Shown one piece after another: positions 1 to 13,429 of a stretch of DNA of 64,000 nt (position 1 is its first letter; each line of letters begins with the position of its first letter). The notes beneath the pieces were generated by a model. The model had not been told where the DNA came from. It was given only the letters and a program-made list of their open reading frames with translations, and ran no database searches. The DNA lies in assembly GCA_026122225.1 (NCBI GenBank), contig JANEZZ010001959.1, positions 1,683,501 through 1,747,500 on the forward strand, read 5' to 3'. The position numbers were made by a program, and so were the translations under genes. This DNA comes from Heloderma charlesbogerti (Eukaryota; Chordata; Lepidosauria; Squamata; Helodermatidae).

Positions 1-1100
1 CCACTACCTCTCAGCCTAGCCTACCCGATATGGGTTGTTGCAAGAAGACAAAATAAGTGGAAAACTTCATATTCCAGGGGGATGCAGACTTTAGGACTGT
101 GGGACCTACTTTGCTAAAGATCCATCAACTGGAGCCAGGTGCAGAAGACGTACACTTAGAATTAAAGAATTCTGAGCCAGGTACTTTGTTTTGAGTACCA
201 GGACTGAATTCAGTTCTTCCACAACATTTCCACTCCTGATTGCCCCCTCTCCACCTGCTCTTCATCTTGGCAGTATAATTAGGGAGGGGGCATGTTATTG
301 TTGCCAACGTTAATTGGGAGTCAGAAATTTTTGCCGATCGACTCCAAATCATCCAGAGATCTACCTGTAGTTCCCAAACTACATTCTGCCCACCCGCTGA
401 ACATCACCCTGAGCTGCTTGGACCATCGTGTGACTAGTCATGTGACTAGTAGCGACAGTTATACACATTGGTTCATTGTGAACAGAGGTGAGTTCCTCTA
501 AATGACTCTACAAGAATTACAGGAAGCTGCTGCTTGGATGCTGCCATCACCTTTAAGATGCTGCCCTCGGCACTTTAAGAGGGGAAAAAAATCTCACCAA
601 TCAAGTAAATTAAATACAAATCACCTCCATTGAGAATAACTGGAAGCTGATTTGTACACTGGTCAAAATTGTCTTTAAAATAACAGATCGTTCTGTTGTC
701 TTTTGGAGCTGCTATAAATTCGTGCTTATTTCAATTTTACTGTCATGTTTGTGATACAGCAAGCAACTGGCAAAGTGCATTGATTTATTTTTCTTACAAA
801 TATCACCTTACGTTCAAGGTTACTGTTTTTGCCTGAAGCATCTTTTAACTCACCCTGGGGATCCTGTGAGCGATGCAGAATGCTGAATATCTTAAAGGTT
901 TGTGCTCTTGTGATAGTTGTTTTGCTAAGAAACAACAGCAAGTTCTAGGAAGTTAATACAGATAAGCCAGTCTGGGGGGAGAGGGGGGATACTTTAATAT
1001 GGAGACAAACAGCAACTACCCCCAGCTCCATGGCCTTCCCCCGACCCCCCGTTCTCATATCCCATTCTATCCTTGCCCATGATTATTAGCATTGTTTTTA
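1..1100. other. Intergenic, no gene seen
   Basis: I see no coding exon, RNA gene or recognisable repeat here. The short open frames have no domain, signal peptide or splice context and look like chance. A simple G-rich patch lies near 976-990. Confidence 0.5.
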
Positions 1101-1104
1101 ATTC

Positions 1105-1185
1105 TTGTGATTCTTTTGTATAAGCTGCCTTGTGTTTATTATCATAGAAAGGCAGGGTATAAATGTAGATAATAAATAACAAATA
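1105..1185 (+). repeat. Truncated L2/CR1-type or SINE 3' tail
   Basis: The stretch reads like the common reptile LINE/SINE tail: a GCTGCCTTG block, then GGCAGGGTATAAATG, then an AATAAATAA-type repeat. The same tail ends the SINE near 13430. Only the tail is preserved, so the parent family is uncertain. Confidence 0.5.
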
Positions 1186-1189
1186 AATT

Positions 1190-1690
1190 GCAAAGTGCTG
1201 GTACTGCCTTATAAAGCTCTACACAGCTTGGGACCTTGGGATCAGATGGAACAGCTCCTGCCAAATGAAACCTTAAGTTCATCCATGAAAAACTTTCTTC
1301 AAGTGCCCCCTCATTCTGAGGCTTGGAGGGTGACAAGAAGAGAGGACTTTTTTGGTGGTAGACCCCCCAGGTCGGGAATGCTCTCCCAAAGGAAGCTTGC
1401 CTGGAACCCACGCTGCTCTGTTCAGTGCCAGGCTAAGAATTTTTATTAAGCAACTAAAAGTAAGGCTAAGTATTAAAATATTTTACATATTTTGGTATTT
1501 TTAATGTCTTATTATTTCAGTCCTTGTGATGTGGTTTTACCTCTTATATCAGATGTTATATTTTATGTTGTGTTGACATATTGGTTAGTTTTATATTGTT
1601 GATTTGGGGGCGGCGGGGGATTTTGTTTGTATCATTATGATGTTTTAAATTGTGAAATGCCTAGAGCAATGTATCAGCCCCCAGCGCAAG
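1190..1690 (+). mobile_element. L2 LINE 3' fragment, degraded
   Basis: Translation of 1195-1420 gives a broken form of the C-terminal L2 reverse-transcriptase segment, with blocks such as VLPYKALHSLGP and RREDFFGGRPPRSG. The same region appears in better form in the L2 copy at 50130-51405. Stops and frameshifts make it non-functional. The downstream AT-rich part to about 1690 resembles an L2 3' untranslated tail. Confidence 0.6.
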
Positions 1691-2068
1691 CTCTTTCGCA
1701 GCCTGAGGCAGGAGAGACTATGCACTGCCACCGCCACATGACAGACACGTGCCCCTTCTCCTTCCCTTTGCTGCTGCCACATTGCCTCTATGCAGAGGTG
1801 CGTTGCCAGCAGACGTGGCTGTGGGGCTCTCACAAGACCCAGGTGGGCTCTTGCAACAAGGGGAAACAGAGCCCATCCAACCACTGTCTCACTGTGGCAA
1901 ATGCTACAGAGGGAGAGCAGCTGGCGAGGCTCTTCAGAGCATCTGCTGGAGGCGGTGGGGCAGCGGCAGCAGGGGTGGTGCCGCAATCCACCGCTCCTCC
2001 CACTCCACTGGCTGATGCGGGCGCCTCACCCTGTTTCATGAGCCCTGCGGTATATTTTATGAGGCTAA

Positions 2069-2208
2069 TAAATTGGGGAACATGTGGCCCTCCAGATTTT
2101 GGTGGGCTGCAACTCCCATTAGTCCTAGTCAGCCCAGCAGATGGTGAGGGCTGATGAGAGCTGCATTCAAACAACATATGGGGAGCCACTTTCCCCACCC
2201 CTGCTTTA
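2069..2208. mobile_element. Palindromic hAT-type MITE
   Basis: The ends are inverted and contain GTGGCCCTCCAGATTTT and CTGCAACTCCCAT on the left, with diverged complements on the right (CAACATATGGGGAGCCAC, then CCCCACCCCTG). This matches the widespread reptile fold-back family whose ends read CAGGGGTGGGGAA. Non-autonomous and decayed; left boundary approximate. Confidence 0.6.
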
Positions 2209-2226
2209 GGACCTAAATATACTCAG

Positions 2227-2309
2227 CGCAGGACAGGAAGGCCTGGTGTGCTATGGTCCATGGGGTCACGAAGAGTTGGACACGACTGAACGACTGAACA
2301 ACAACAACA
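2227..2309 (+). mobile_element. BovB LINE, extreme 5' truncation (83 bp)
   Basis: Only the last ~83 bp of BovB are present. They include the stretch ending in GGACACGACTGAACGACTG and the ACA-repeat tail. The direct repeat ATACTCAG flanks it at 2219-2226 and 2310-2317, which is the target-site duplication. It is therefore a real retrotransposition event that stopped almost at once. Confidence 0.85.
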
Positions 2310-2829
2310 ATACTCAGTGAGGTGTTACGTTTTTTAAAAAGCCATGGTCACTGATTGAGGCATAATAGTAGTAGCTATAATAGTAATAAATAAATACGTT
2401 CCAAAAAGGTAATTTACACACAAGCCACAAGAAGTTACAGGCCTCCATGCTGACTATTCTTGTGGGCCCCTCAGATTCTCCAGAAAGGAAGACTCCAACT
2501 ATCGCTGGCTGGATAGGATGGGCAGGAACCCAGCCAGAAAAATCACAGCCTCCCCAACTCCCTAATGGAAGAGGAGCTGCATTAAGCCCATTAACATCCG
2601 CCAAATGGTTATCATCAATTTTTAATCAGAAATAAAACCAGAAATATGGTAAGCAAATCCCAGTAGCAAGTAAATTTAAATAACGGTCACAGGAAAATCC
2701 AATCACTTAAGCATAGGAACTCAACCAGCTGGGGAGGGGGGTCTTGCTACTCTCCTTTGACAAAAGGAGAGGACGACAGCTATATTAATAAAGATTATAA
2801 AGTGCTGCAAAAAACAAACAAAACACGTG

Positions 2830-4250
<1,421 letters not shown>

Positions 4251-4755
4251 CTGGTGATGATTGTGTGTATATATAATCATAATACATCTTTAAGTGCCTA
4301 GTTTAAATTTATGGCGTGCGCTAAAGCTGGACTCATTGGGAACGAGGAGCGAGAAACCTTGGACTGAGATTTCCCACGGCCATTTCTGTCTCGCGGCGGG
4401 GACGCATTCTGTTGAATTCACTCAGGCTCCCTGTAGATTAAATGTCTGGAAGGGATCAGTTGTGATTCTTCATTTGCGACAAACCCGAGTCAAGTTGGTT
4501 TAAATGATTTCTGCTTTGCTGCGGAAAGTTGCTTTTAAAAACAACACACACCAACAGCTCATTTATGTCCTGCAAACGGTCAAGTTGGAGGATGAGGTGG
4601 GGGAATCGGGAGAAAGATATGGAACCTGTATTTGGGGCCCTTGGATTAATTTTTTTGTTGGTTGGGTTTTTTAAAAAAAGTATGAGATTATTACATTCTG
4701 AAAGATTTGGGGGCAGTTTTGGTGTGTGTTGGGAAATTCATTGAAAACTTTTTAA

Positions 4756-4761
4756 AATAAA
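4756..4761 (+). terminator. Candidate poly(A) signal of C3orf80
   Basis: This is the first canonical AATAAA on the plus strand that I noticed downstream of the C3orf80 stop codon, about 855 bp after it. It would give a 3' UTR of about 0.9 kb. No transcript evidence is available here. Confidence 0.45.
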
Positions 4762-4764
4762 GAA

Positions 4765-7700
4765 ATAGAAGCAGCCGTTCATCCTTCCACCGATTGCTAT
4801 AATTAAAGTGACAAATACGGTCTTTCTAAAAATTTAGATTTTGTTTTTAGTGTTAGCCCTCATTGAAAACTAGTGGTGTCCTACCCCATCTCTATATAAA
4901 GTACACAGGAAGGTAGTCTTGCTGCAGGAATACAACAAGCAAACTGCTTAAAAGAACAGCTACCATCACCTAGTTGGAGAGGTGAGTGCTAGAAAGAGGG
5001 AATGTCCAAATTCCAAAGGAATATAGGCTGGGCTGCTACCACTTCTGTAGAGTCAAGGCTGTCTAAAGCATCCTGCCTGGCCTTTGGACCAGTGCATTTC
5101 TGTCTTCTTTTTAATAACAGACGGATTACAGATTAGAGTGGTACAGTTACATACAGACTAATCTAATTGTCTGCATAACACCTCCCCCACACCATATTAG
5201 AAACTGCAGATGAGGATTTTTTAAAAAATCATGCCCAGCAACATTCTTTTCTGTCTCATTCCCCCCCCCCCGCCACCTATTTTTGGTTTGTTGGGGGGGG
5301 TGTTGGGGGGGGTGGCTGATAAAGAGTTCTGATGAATTCAAAAGTTGCTCACTTTGTAATCTTTTAGTTGGTCCCAATAAAGGGATTCCTTGGCTACTGT
5401 CTATAGAACTAATGTAGCATATAGTGGTTCATCCTCGCTTCAGATGTCACCCTAGCTTTGAATGCACCAGGAGGCCTTAGTAGAGCCATGATTATCTCCG
5501 TCTTAGCCCTCAAAATGCAATATGGCGATAATGGTACCTTACAAAGCTGTTGCAAGCATTGCCGAGATAATGTTTGTCAATCACTGCAAACACTTGAAAT
5601 GCACTTACACAACTGCAAAATGTTATGATCAGATAAGTGACCTTGAGCCATTTGCTCCCCCCAACCTGTGTTTCAGTGGTAGAGCTGATTGACTCAACTG
5701 TTGGGTGTGGCTGCCACTAGAAATTGCGGTACATTCTGGCTCCCAGTCTGGGGGCTGAGAATTATGCGATGCTGCAGATGCTGCATGCCTCCATTTTGGA
5801 TAATGGATTGTGCTGTGCTAAATATTAAACCTTGCTTGTGGTGGCTGGGCATGCATGGCTAGAGGCAAGGACCTAGCATTTGCAGCAGTTTCAAGCAGCA
5901 CCAGAGATCCCACTGGTCATCAGGAATCAGCCCCTTAAAACAGTTCCAGATACATATGTTGAACTTCCTTCTGATTCAATATGCTGATAGTTGTACTCAT
6001 TAGGCTGCAACACTTAAGCCTAATGAGTGCCTTAAGAGTAAGTCTGATTCAACTTCAAGGTGTGACTTCTTTCCAGGTAAACATGCATTGTCATAGCATG
6101 TTGGCACCACCATGCAACATGATCAAGCAAATGCTGCAACCCATGTTGCTAGTGACACCTGCAAAGCGATGGGGCACAGCACCCAGGGGTTTTGTTGTTT
6201 TACTTATAGTGCACCAGAACATCTGGTGCAGTGCATTTTGGGAAAATAATGATATGGGTACAACCACAGCCTCCAAAGGGAATGTCCATCCAGTTGTCCA
6301 GGTAGGAGGCGGTCCAGGACTGCACCTTGCTGAGGTGCTCCCAAACCCTGGAGCTGGCCCTGAATCTCAAATTGCAAATGGATACATGATCATGGCTACC
6401 CTAGGTCATAGGTCCATGGGCTTGCTTGTTTGTTTTTGGATAGTGTCTCATTGAATTGTTTTTATTAAGTGCTTAACTACAACCTTCAGTGCATATACAT
6501 TTCACAAAAAATAGCATAGGGTGGCAGGGGCAGATGAGGGTGCTTAACCCTTTTGCTGTTCACCAGTTCACTCCAAATCGCTCTGTCTGTAGTAAAGCAG
6601 CTGTTGCACAGCAAATGATGAATTGTGGATTGTTGTCCTGTTAACCTTGAGACATTTTTGTTTGGCATTTCAGTCACGTTCTAACCTAACATATCCGTGG
6701 GATGGTATTTGGAATTTTTTCTGTGGGTGCATACATACTCCTCAAATCAATACACTGAATATTGACTGGTTTCCAGTTTTGCATTGTTTGGCCCACAGCT
6801 CCACCAGCTTTGTGGCCACCAAAAAAAGATTCCATCACATAAAATTACAAAGGATTCTACGTCATATTCTGGGCACACTTTGAACTTGTAGGGGATGCTC
6901 AGCATACTAAATAAAGTGCAAATGTTGCGGCTCTTGTGCTTCTGTTGGTCAGGCATAAACTCAGCTCAGTATAAATTCAGAGGGTTTCTAAAATATGAAC
7001 CAAAATCTTTTACACCATTGTGTTAATCCTAAGCCACTGGAGGACTGAAAGGTAATAAGCAGCACTTTGAATTGTGCCCCCAAATCGAACGAGAAGTGAG
7101 GTAAGCTGATGTAATACGGATGTCATAAGCTCACAAGAGTTAGCTGCAGTCCAAACCTTAGCAGTCGTATTCTGGACCAACCAAAATATGAACTTAGAAT
7201 TGCATTAAAATGCAAGCAGCAATTAAACAATGTTTTTAAAAAGGCAGAGACAGTCTGCCTTTTAAAGCAGGTGGAATGTGGATGGGCAAAACCAACAAGT
7301 AACTCAGAATCACAAGTGGAAGTAAGTTTGTCTTGTCACTTGCAGTGGGAAGGTGGGGGAAACCAGGCTTGCCCCACTTGAGAAACCAACCGTGCAGGTT
7401 CCTGTTTTTTGGTAGTCTGTACAAGCCCTTTGCCCATGCCCCTCTACTTGGTATACTCGACCCATTTAAGGTAGGTAGTCATGTATGCTTTCTGTGCATA
7501 TTTATGCTTTCCTTGTTCCCCTGTATCCTGAGCGTGGTACTGCAGTTGCTTCAAACAATATTCTTACCATTAAGCAAGAATAGAGAAGTGTACTGAAGAA
7601 CAAGGCAATGGATAACAGGGTTTGGTTTTTTTTCTTCAAATGATCTTTAGTATGTACATTATATGTAAACAGGCAAGGAATTCAGACAGGAGGCAACTGA

Positions 7701-10088
7701 CAGACATTTGTCTAGGATGAATGATTGTCTAAGAGTGCCTCTGACCAATTCCCAGATGTTTTCATTGTGGCTAACATCCCATCAGATGTTCGTTACAAAT
7801 GCCTTAAATCAGCATGGACACAGTGTCGAAAGAAAAAGCCAGTGCTGGCAATGTCTATAGCTTTCAGTAATTCAGTAAAAGTTAGTCCTCTGGCATCAGG
7901 AGTTTGCTTTGAGGCTTCTTATTTATCTTAAAGCCAGAAATAGTACTTGAAAAAGTGACAATCACAGAATTAAGCTTTCACTTTGTGTCTTAAAGATTTC
8001 TTTTGTCTCTCTAAAGGTGGAAACAGTCATAACATTTGAAGAAGTGGTTGATAATGTTGTCAGACTCTTCCAAACAAATGTACACATTTCTGTCCTGTGT
8101 TTCTGACAAAAGGTGTGTGTGTGAAAAGATTTTGCTAGTTTTCAGCATAGTTCCATTTGCAGCTAGTAGTGGTGGGCACCTATTGGTCAGTGCCTGTGTC
8201 ATCCCCAATACAAATATGCACAATCACTAGAGCAGTATGGCAACTGCTTTTAAAATGTTTGTAAATGTTTTTTGTAATGTGAAAGATAAATGTATATAAG
8301 TATAAATGAATATGTGCAGTGTTAATTAAAAGAACAGAAGCATGCCTGGTGCATAAGAGATGGATCTGACATATTTTCTTTCTACTGGAAGCAACTCGCT
8401 AATCCAGCATCTTACTTAACAAGTGGTGAAGCTGGATTCACGCTGTAGCTGAAGAACCTGCTGTTTGACTGCCCTCAAAATGTTACCTCTGTGTTCTCCT
8501 TAATGTTTGTTTAGAGTGAATCTACTTAATAGTTAATGAGTATTTGGGGGGAAGATTATAAAAGGCCCTTAGTTGCCATTCCATCTGCTGTAGGGATGTC
8601 TCCCCACCCCCATGTAACCTTTTCAGGTATCACTTTTGGCTTGTGGTTTGTTGTTGGTGTAGCAATATACTATCATAATCTTGAGCAGCAGCTCTACTTT
8701 CTTTGTACTAATTATTGAACTTATTAGGGGAGAGTGTTTTAGAAGAACTATACGCTTTGAAAGTGAAGATCTATAGCATCTGAAACAAATTATAATGGAC
8801 TGGCAAAAAACAACAACAGAAGAAACCTGAAATGGGCTCCATTATTGTTTCATTACTCACTTTCCTGCAATTAAAATGCATCAACAGTAGAGCCAGTTAC
8901 TCTTCGCAAACAGCATCCTCTTCTAATCATAAATGGAAACGTGAGGATGCAAAACAGAAAAAGAACACCACCATCCCTAACCTTGTTGTTCCTTTTCTTT
9001 AAAAAGTTGTAGATCTAAATAGTGAAATGGTCAACAGTACTTGGTTAAGATGCTGCCTTCTTGAACATGCATTTAGGACAAAATTCAATTGACCAAAGAA
9101 AACACAGGGTCACCAACTCCCAATTTGGCCTCCTGGTGCTAATGTGGGACTTAGGGGAGCATTCACAGAAGTGAATGGTCAGCAGGCAGGAGGGGGTTCT
9201 TAACCCTTTCATCACTTGCCAGTTCTTCCCTGCAGTGCCCCTACCCCGCCAGTTAGGCTCCAAAACTGAAAAAGAGCTAAACTGCAGGGTGGTTGTGGTG
9301 ATGTGCAGGAAATTAAGTACTCCTTAAGTAGAGTTAAGTACTCCTCCCACCCACCAATCCCCTCCCTTTAAGTGTCCTCCCCCCATTTCCCATTGTCTTG
9401 GCAAAGATGATGTTGTGACCGCACATTTGCTGAGATAACATCCAGGTTTGATCCTTAGGAGAATTTATTCAAGTTTTAGGAGAAAGCTTTATTAATACAC
9501 AATGACAGGACAGCCCCTCATAAGATTGTAGGCCTTGAAACATTTTGCTGATCTGATCTGCATTCAAAACAGCGGGTACGTAAGTATTCCAATCTGAAAA
9601 GGGGCTCATTTCTCCTCTGCAACTTTTCATTAATTTTTTAAAAATCCCTAACTGAAGAATCCCTCTTTTCAGCAATGAAAAGCATGTGTTAGTCACTTTG
9701 GTCTTGCTCTTCCCTTTGTTAACTTTTATAGTGGTAGCTGTTGGCCTAATGATAAACATTTTTTGACAAGCTGAATTGGAGTACATTGTGTAATTAACTT
9801 GAGTGCCTACAGCACAGTCACTCTGGCTGAATTTCTGGCAGTGTTTCAGAAGCTGTCTGCCTTGGTTTTGAGGCTTGAACTCTTATCATCAGCACATCAT
9901 GTGCATGAAATACAGGTTTAAAGCTTTGGCCATCTCTTTGCTTCAGGAGGTTCTTGTTGCTCAGTTTTGAGAGACATTGCCTTATCCCACTCATTCTCAT
10001 AAGGCCATTTGCAGGCTCAAATTACTACCAAAGATCCGGGCTGGTATTGTTGAGTCTGCATGAGAAATTCAGCTTCTCTTACCTCTCT
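4765..10088. other. Intergenic, no gene seen
   Basis: I find no host exon on either strand. 5260-5310 holds runs of C and then G. About 7030-7210 reads like an old, unclassified dispersed repeat (AAGCAGCACTTTGAATTGTG, then GTATTCTGGACCAACC). The longest open frame (5981-6454, 157 codons) has no recognisable domain and is treated as chance. Confidence 0.45.
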
Positions 10089-12515
10089 GTTGTTCAGTCG
10101 TTAAGTCGTGTCCGACTCTTTGTGACCCCATGGAACATAGCACACCAGGCCTTCCTGTCCTCCGCTCTCTCCCGGAGTGTGCTCAAGTTCATACTCATTG
10201 CATCGGTGATGCTATCTAGCCATCTCATCCTCTGCCGTCCCCTTCTCCTTTTGCCTTCAATCTTTCCCAGTATCAGGGTCTTTTCCAGTGAGTTTTTGCA
10301 TTAGGTGGCCAAAATATCTGAGCTTCAGCTTCAGTATCTGTCCTTCCAATGAGCAGTCAGGGTTGATTTCTTTTAGGATTTGACCTCCTTGCAGTCCAGG
10401 GGAGTGCAGCACTTTAACAGCATCATCTTTTAGGATTTTAAATAGCTCAGCTGGAATACTGAAATCTCTGCGAGCTTTGTTGTTAGTAATGCTTCCTAAG
10501 GCCCACTTGACTTCACTCTCTAGGATGTCCGACTCAAGTTCAGTGACCACACTATCATGGCTATCAGGGACATTCAGATCTTTCCTGTATAGTTCTTCTG
10601 TGTATTCTTTCCACCTCTTCTTAATTTCATCTGCTTCTGTTAGGTCCCTGCCTTCTTTGTCCTTTATCAGGCCCATCTTTGCACGAAACGTTCCCTTGAG
10701 ATCTCTGATTTTCTTGAAAAAATCTCTAATCTTTCCCATTCTATTGTTTTCCTCTGTTTCTTTGCATTGTTCATTTAAGAAGCCCTTCTTGTCTCTCCTT
10801 GCTATTCTCTGGAAATCTGCATTCAGTTGGATATATCTTCCCCTTTTTCCCTTGCTTTTCGCTTCCCTTCTTTCCTCAGCTACTTGTAAAGCCTCCTCAG
10901 ACAGCCACTTTGCTTTCTTGCATTTCTTTTTCTTGGGGATGGATTGAGTTGCTGCCTCCTGAACAATGTTACAGACCTCTGTACATAGTTCCTCAGGCAC
11001 TCTGTCTATCAGGTCTAATCCCTTAAAATCTATTCCTCACCTCCACTGTATATTCATAAGGGATATGATTGAGGTAATACCTGAATGGTTTAGTGGTTTT
11101 CCCTACGTTCTTCAATTTAAGCCGAAATTTTGTGATAAGAAGCTCATGATCTGAGCCACAGTCAGCTCCAGGTCTTGTTTTTACTGACTGTATAGAGCTT
11201 CTCCATCTTTGGCTGCAAAGTACATAATCAATCTGATTTCCATATTGACCATCTGGTGATGTCCATGTGTAGAGTCACCTCTTGTGCTGTTGGAAAAGAG
11301 TGTTTGCTATGATCAGCCTGTTCTCTTGGCAAAACTCTTATTAGCCTTTGTCCTGCTTCATTTTGTACACCAAGGCCATGCTTGCCTGTTATCCCAGTGA
11401 TTTCTTGACTTCCTACTTTGGCATTCCAATCTCCTATGATGAAAAGGACATCTTGTTTTGGTGTTAGTTCTAGAAGGTGTTGTAGGTCTTCACAGAACTG
11501 ATCAACCTCAGCTTCTTCGGCCTCAGTGGTTGGGGCATAGACTTGAATTACTGTGATGTTGGATGGTTTGCCTTGGATTCGTACTGAGATAATTCTATTG
11601 TTTTTGAAATTGTACCCTAGTACTGCTTTTCCCACCCTTTTATTGACTATGAGTGCTACTCCATGTCTTCTAAGGGATTCTTGCCCACAGTAGTAGATAC
11701 GGTGGTCACCTGAATTAAATTCGCCCATGCTTGTCCATTTTAGTTCGCTGATTCCCAAGATGTTGATGTTCAATCTTGCCATCTCATGTTTGACCACCTC
11801 CAGCTTTGTTGTTGTTCAGTCCTTAAGTCGTGTCCGACTCTTCATGACCCCATGGACCATAGCACGCCAGGCCTTCCTGTCCTCCACTCTCTCCCGGAGT
11901 GTGCTCAAGTTCATATTCATTGCATCAGTGATGCTATCTAGCCATCTCATCCTCTGCCGTCCCCTTCTCCTTTTGTCTTCAATCTTTCCCAGCATCAGGG
12001 TCTTTTCCAGGGAGTTTTCTCTTCACATTAGGTGGCCAAAATATTAGAGCTTCAGTTTCAGTATCTGTCCTTCCAATGAGCAGTCAGGGTTGATTTCCTT
12101 CAGGGTGGACTGATTTGACCTCCTTGCAGTCCAGGGGAATCGTAAGAGTCTTCTCCAGCAACACAGTTCGAACCTCCAGCTTACCTTGATTCATTGATCT
12201 TACATTCCAGGTTCCTAAACAATATTGTTCTTTACAGCATCGGATTTTCTTTTCACCACCAGATGCATCCACAGCTGAGTGTCCTTTTGGCTTTGGCCCA
12301 GCCGCTTCACTCTTTCTGGCGCTACTTGGAAATTCCCTCTGCTCTTCCTCAGTAGTATATTGGACACCTTCCGACCTGAGGGGCTCATCTTCCAGCATCA
12401 TATCTTTTAGCCTTGTGATATGTTCCATGGGGTTTTCTTGGCAGGAATACTGGAATGGGTTGCCATTTCCTTCTCCAGTGGACCATATTTTGTCAGAACT
12501 CTCCGCCATGACTCT
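10089..12515 (-). mobile_element. BovB/RTE LINE copy, internally deleted, with a nested BovB
   Basis: Read on the minus strand this is one BovB: 5' region near 12515, endonuclease part to about 11228, middle region, then the 3' tail ending at 10089. The endonuclease frame (11797-11228) keeps GISELKW, VYAPT and GDWNAK. A junction near 10408 joins the segment just before the reverse-transcriptase core directly to the region just before the 3' end, so the catalytic RT core is missing. A separate BovB 3' end is inserted at 11807-12171. Several frames are open but none is intact. Sequence beyond 12515 no longer matches the other BovB 5' ends here. Confidence 0.85.
11807..12171 (-). mobile_element. 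BovB 3' end nested inside the older BovB
   Basis: A ~365 bp BovB 3' terminus, same orientation as its host, interrupts the 5' region of the copy above. ACCTCCAGCTT occurs at 11796-11806 and again at 12172-12182, an 11-bp target-site duplication. Removing one copy and the insert restores the sequence seen in the uninterrupted BovB at 52911-52940. Confidence 0.85.
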
Positions 12516-13192
12516 TCTAATCCTATAGCACATTGACCCTCTTGCTCTGTCTGGCCTCCCATATCCATCTTGCTTTGTTGGCATGCTCCTATCCCTTTGG
12601 ATATCTGTGTCCCCACCTCCCATCCACCTGCTCTCCGGATGCCTAGATTTTACATTTCCTCCATATCTTTTCTATCCCTTTGTTGCCATCCCCTTACATT
12701 CCTCAGTCTCCAAGCCGACCTGCCCTCACTGCCATCAGTTACACAATTCCAACCTATACGTTTCTATCCGCTTCTTCAGACTCTTCTCTCAGCCTCCATT
12801 GTTTCTCTGCTTGTTCCTTTTTTAAGGCTCCCTCTTTCTCATGGCTGTTTCCTGCAACTTTTCTTTCTACCCCCCTCAAATCAGTGAAATGAAGGACTTC
12901 TGGCTCCCCAGCCCTTGATATCTGAGCAGCTCAGCAAGGACTTAATGACTTGCAGACAGACCTCTGAGGGCTGGGGAAGAAGGCTCTTCTTTTCAATCTG
13001 TACTGAAAAGGATAAGATCAGAGGAAAGGGGAAGTATCAACTGGGGAACAAGCAGGCATCTCTTTGGGGCCCAAAATTCCTCTTAAGGTTCTACTTGCAC
13101 ATCACTATACTGCTAAAGCAGACCTGTGAACTATCCAATTTAGGAAGGAATTGTTAAGTTTGATCCCCATACATTTGATTTTTAGCATACAT
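12516..13192. other. Intergenic, pyrimidine-rich stretch
   Basis: No gene seen. 12600-12890 is strongly pyrimidine-rich on the plus strand, which opens several long frames by composition alone. It could include BovB 5' flanking sequence of another subfamily, but I cannot support that. Confidence 0.4.
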
Positions 13193-13428
13193 GAGCCAGT
13201 GTGGTGTAGTGGCTAAGTGTTGGACTGGGAGCCTGGAGATCCAGGTTCTAATCCCCACTCAGCCATGGAAGCTCACTGGGTAACTTTGGACCAGTCACAG
13301 ACTCTCAGCCCAACCTACCTCACAGGGTTGTTGTTGTGAGGATAAATGGAGACAAGGATTATGTACACCGCCTTGAGTTCCTTGGAGGAAAAAAGGCAGG
13401 ATATAAATGAATAAATAAATAAATAAAA
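13193..13428 (+). mobile_element. tRNA-derived SINE with L2/CR1-like tail
   Basis: The left part has RNA polymerase III promoter boxes: GTGGTGTAGTGGCTAAG (box A type) and GGTTCTAATCC (box B). The middle includes TAACTTTGGACCAGTCACAG and CCTACCTCACAGGGTTGTTG. The end is GGCAGGATATAAATG followed by AATAAATAA repeats. This is the common squamate tRNA-SINE layout in which the tail matches a partner LINE. A degraded antisense relative lies at 42600-42730. Confidence 0.75.
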
Positions 13429-13429
13429 C

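Noticed and set aside
1627..2154. 175-codon plus-strand frame
   Set aside because: Runs across the end of an L2 tail and into a hAT MITE; no domain or splice context.
12570..12892. Three overlapping plus-strand frames rich in Leu/Ser/Pro
   Set aside because: Explained by the pyrimidine-rich composition of the stretch.
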